The notes under the pieces are model-generated. The model had not been told where the DNA came from. It searched no databases and saw only the letters and a program-made list of their open reading frames with translations. Position numbers and translations under genes: made by a program. This document shows positions 63,482-64,000 of a DNA stretch of 64,000 bases, in pieces (the stretch's first letter is position 1; every line of letters starts with the position of its first letter). This stretch comes from Actinernus sp. WN-2022 (Eukaryota > Cnidaria > Anthozoa > Actiniaria > Actinernidae): positions 77,714,861-77,778,860 of the forward strand of contig JAOWCC010000019.1 of assembly GCA_030867875.1 (NCBI GenBank). The letters are read 5' to 3'.

Positions 63482-64000
63482 TTAAAGTGCACCTATCCCC
63501 TTTTGTGATTTTTATACCTATGCATCTTTGAAAGGTTTTGAGTACTTCTGCAAATAAATTTTTGGCTTACAAAGAATACTTTATGTTCTAGGCTTGTTTG
63601 AAATGGTGAAAATTTGACCTTTCTTGACCCATGACCACGTAAGAAAAAGCCTGGGTCGATTCTGGATCTTACGTCATCTAATTCATTTGACTTTCCAATA
63701 AGTTGATAAATGTTTAGCTGTTTTCTTTACTAACAATTCACAGACTCTGTATATTCTCTACATATCGATGTTGTTGTGATAGAAAGGTGCCATGGAGAAT
63801 AATGCATTAATGAGGTGACATAAGATCCAGAATCGACCCAGGCTTTTTCTTACACTGTCATGGGTCAGGAAAGGTCAAATGTTCACCATTTCAAACAAGC
63901 CCAGAACATAGAATATTCTCTGTAAGCCAAAAAATTCTTCACAGAAGTACTCAAAACCTTTCAAAGATTCATATGTATAAAAATATTGCAAAAGGGGTTA
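63482..64000. repeat. TTAA-type foldback element, cut by window edge
   Basis: Starts TTAAAGTGCACCTATCCCCT. From 63825 to 64000 runs the inverted copy of the left arm (AAGCCTGGGTCGATTCTGGA and TTGAAAGGTTTTGAGTACTT complements). Arms about 200 bp with several mismatches; the final bases lie beyond the window. Confidence 0.85.

Overview
This window is intron-rich, AT-rich animal nuclear DNA, most likely from a cnidarian such as a stony coral. That call is an inference. It rests on four conserved metazoan genes with GT-AG introns and on a dense load of foldback elements and old LINE fragments. There is no bacterial gene organisation and no CRISPR array.

Layout. (1) 1-6638: truncated LINE pieces (1-521 and 2238-3000), a hairpin repeat and a TIR element. 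(2) 6639-26526, plus strand: a complete 17-exon TMX3 gene (458 aa), a membrane thioredoxin-like protein disulfide isomerase of the ER. Its introns hold TTAA-flanked and other TIR elements, a satellite of splice-donor-like repeats, and in intron 16 a 1.7-kb element that encodes a PHD finger between two clusters of palindromes. (3) 26527-30134: intergenic, filled with nested MITEs and a LINE scrap. (4) 30135-32208, minus strand: complete ribosomal protein L13 (three coding exons, 211 aa). (5) 33531-35419, plus strand: complete RAB5IF (four exons, 127 aa), divergent from RPL13. (6) 37984-60764, plus strand: the first eight coding exons of a rhophilin (Rho-binding HR1 domain, then the start of BRO1). 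The gene runs off the right edge.

The rhophilin introns hold the most unusual material. Intron 2 contains a roughly 245-bp TIR element carrying a full type I hammerhead self-cleaving ribozyme with a tiny palindromic stem III. Intron 3 contains, antisense to the host gene, a 5.8-kb candidate DNA transposon. Its single damaged reading frame joined a basic N-terminal region, an RNase H/DDE-like region, a very long Asp/Glu tract and a Ulp1-type SUMO peptidase with all its catalytic residues. The motif GTTGCGGAGGGGAA recurs on both sides of that frame.

The four host genes are not a functional cluster: ER redox folding, ribosome, ER membrane-insertion factor and Rho signalling. What unites the window is mobile DNA. 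At least eight elements end in TTAA followed by short inverted repeats, and several MITE families occur twice in opposite orientations. Exon boundaries were placed by eye from splice consensus, reading-frame continuity and family similarity; no alignment was run.
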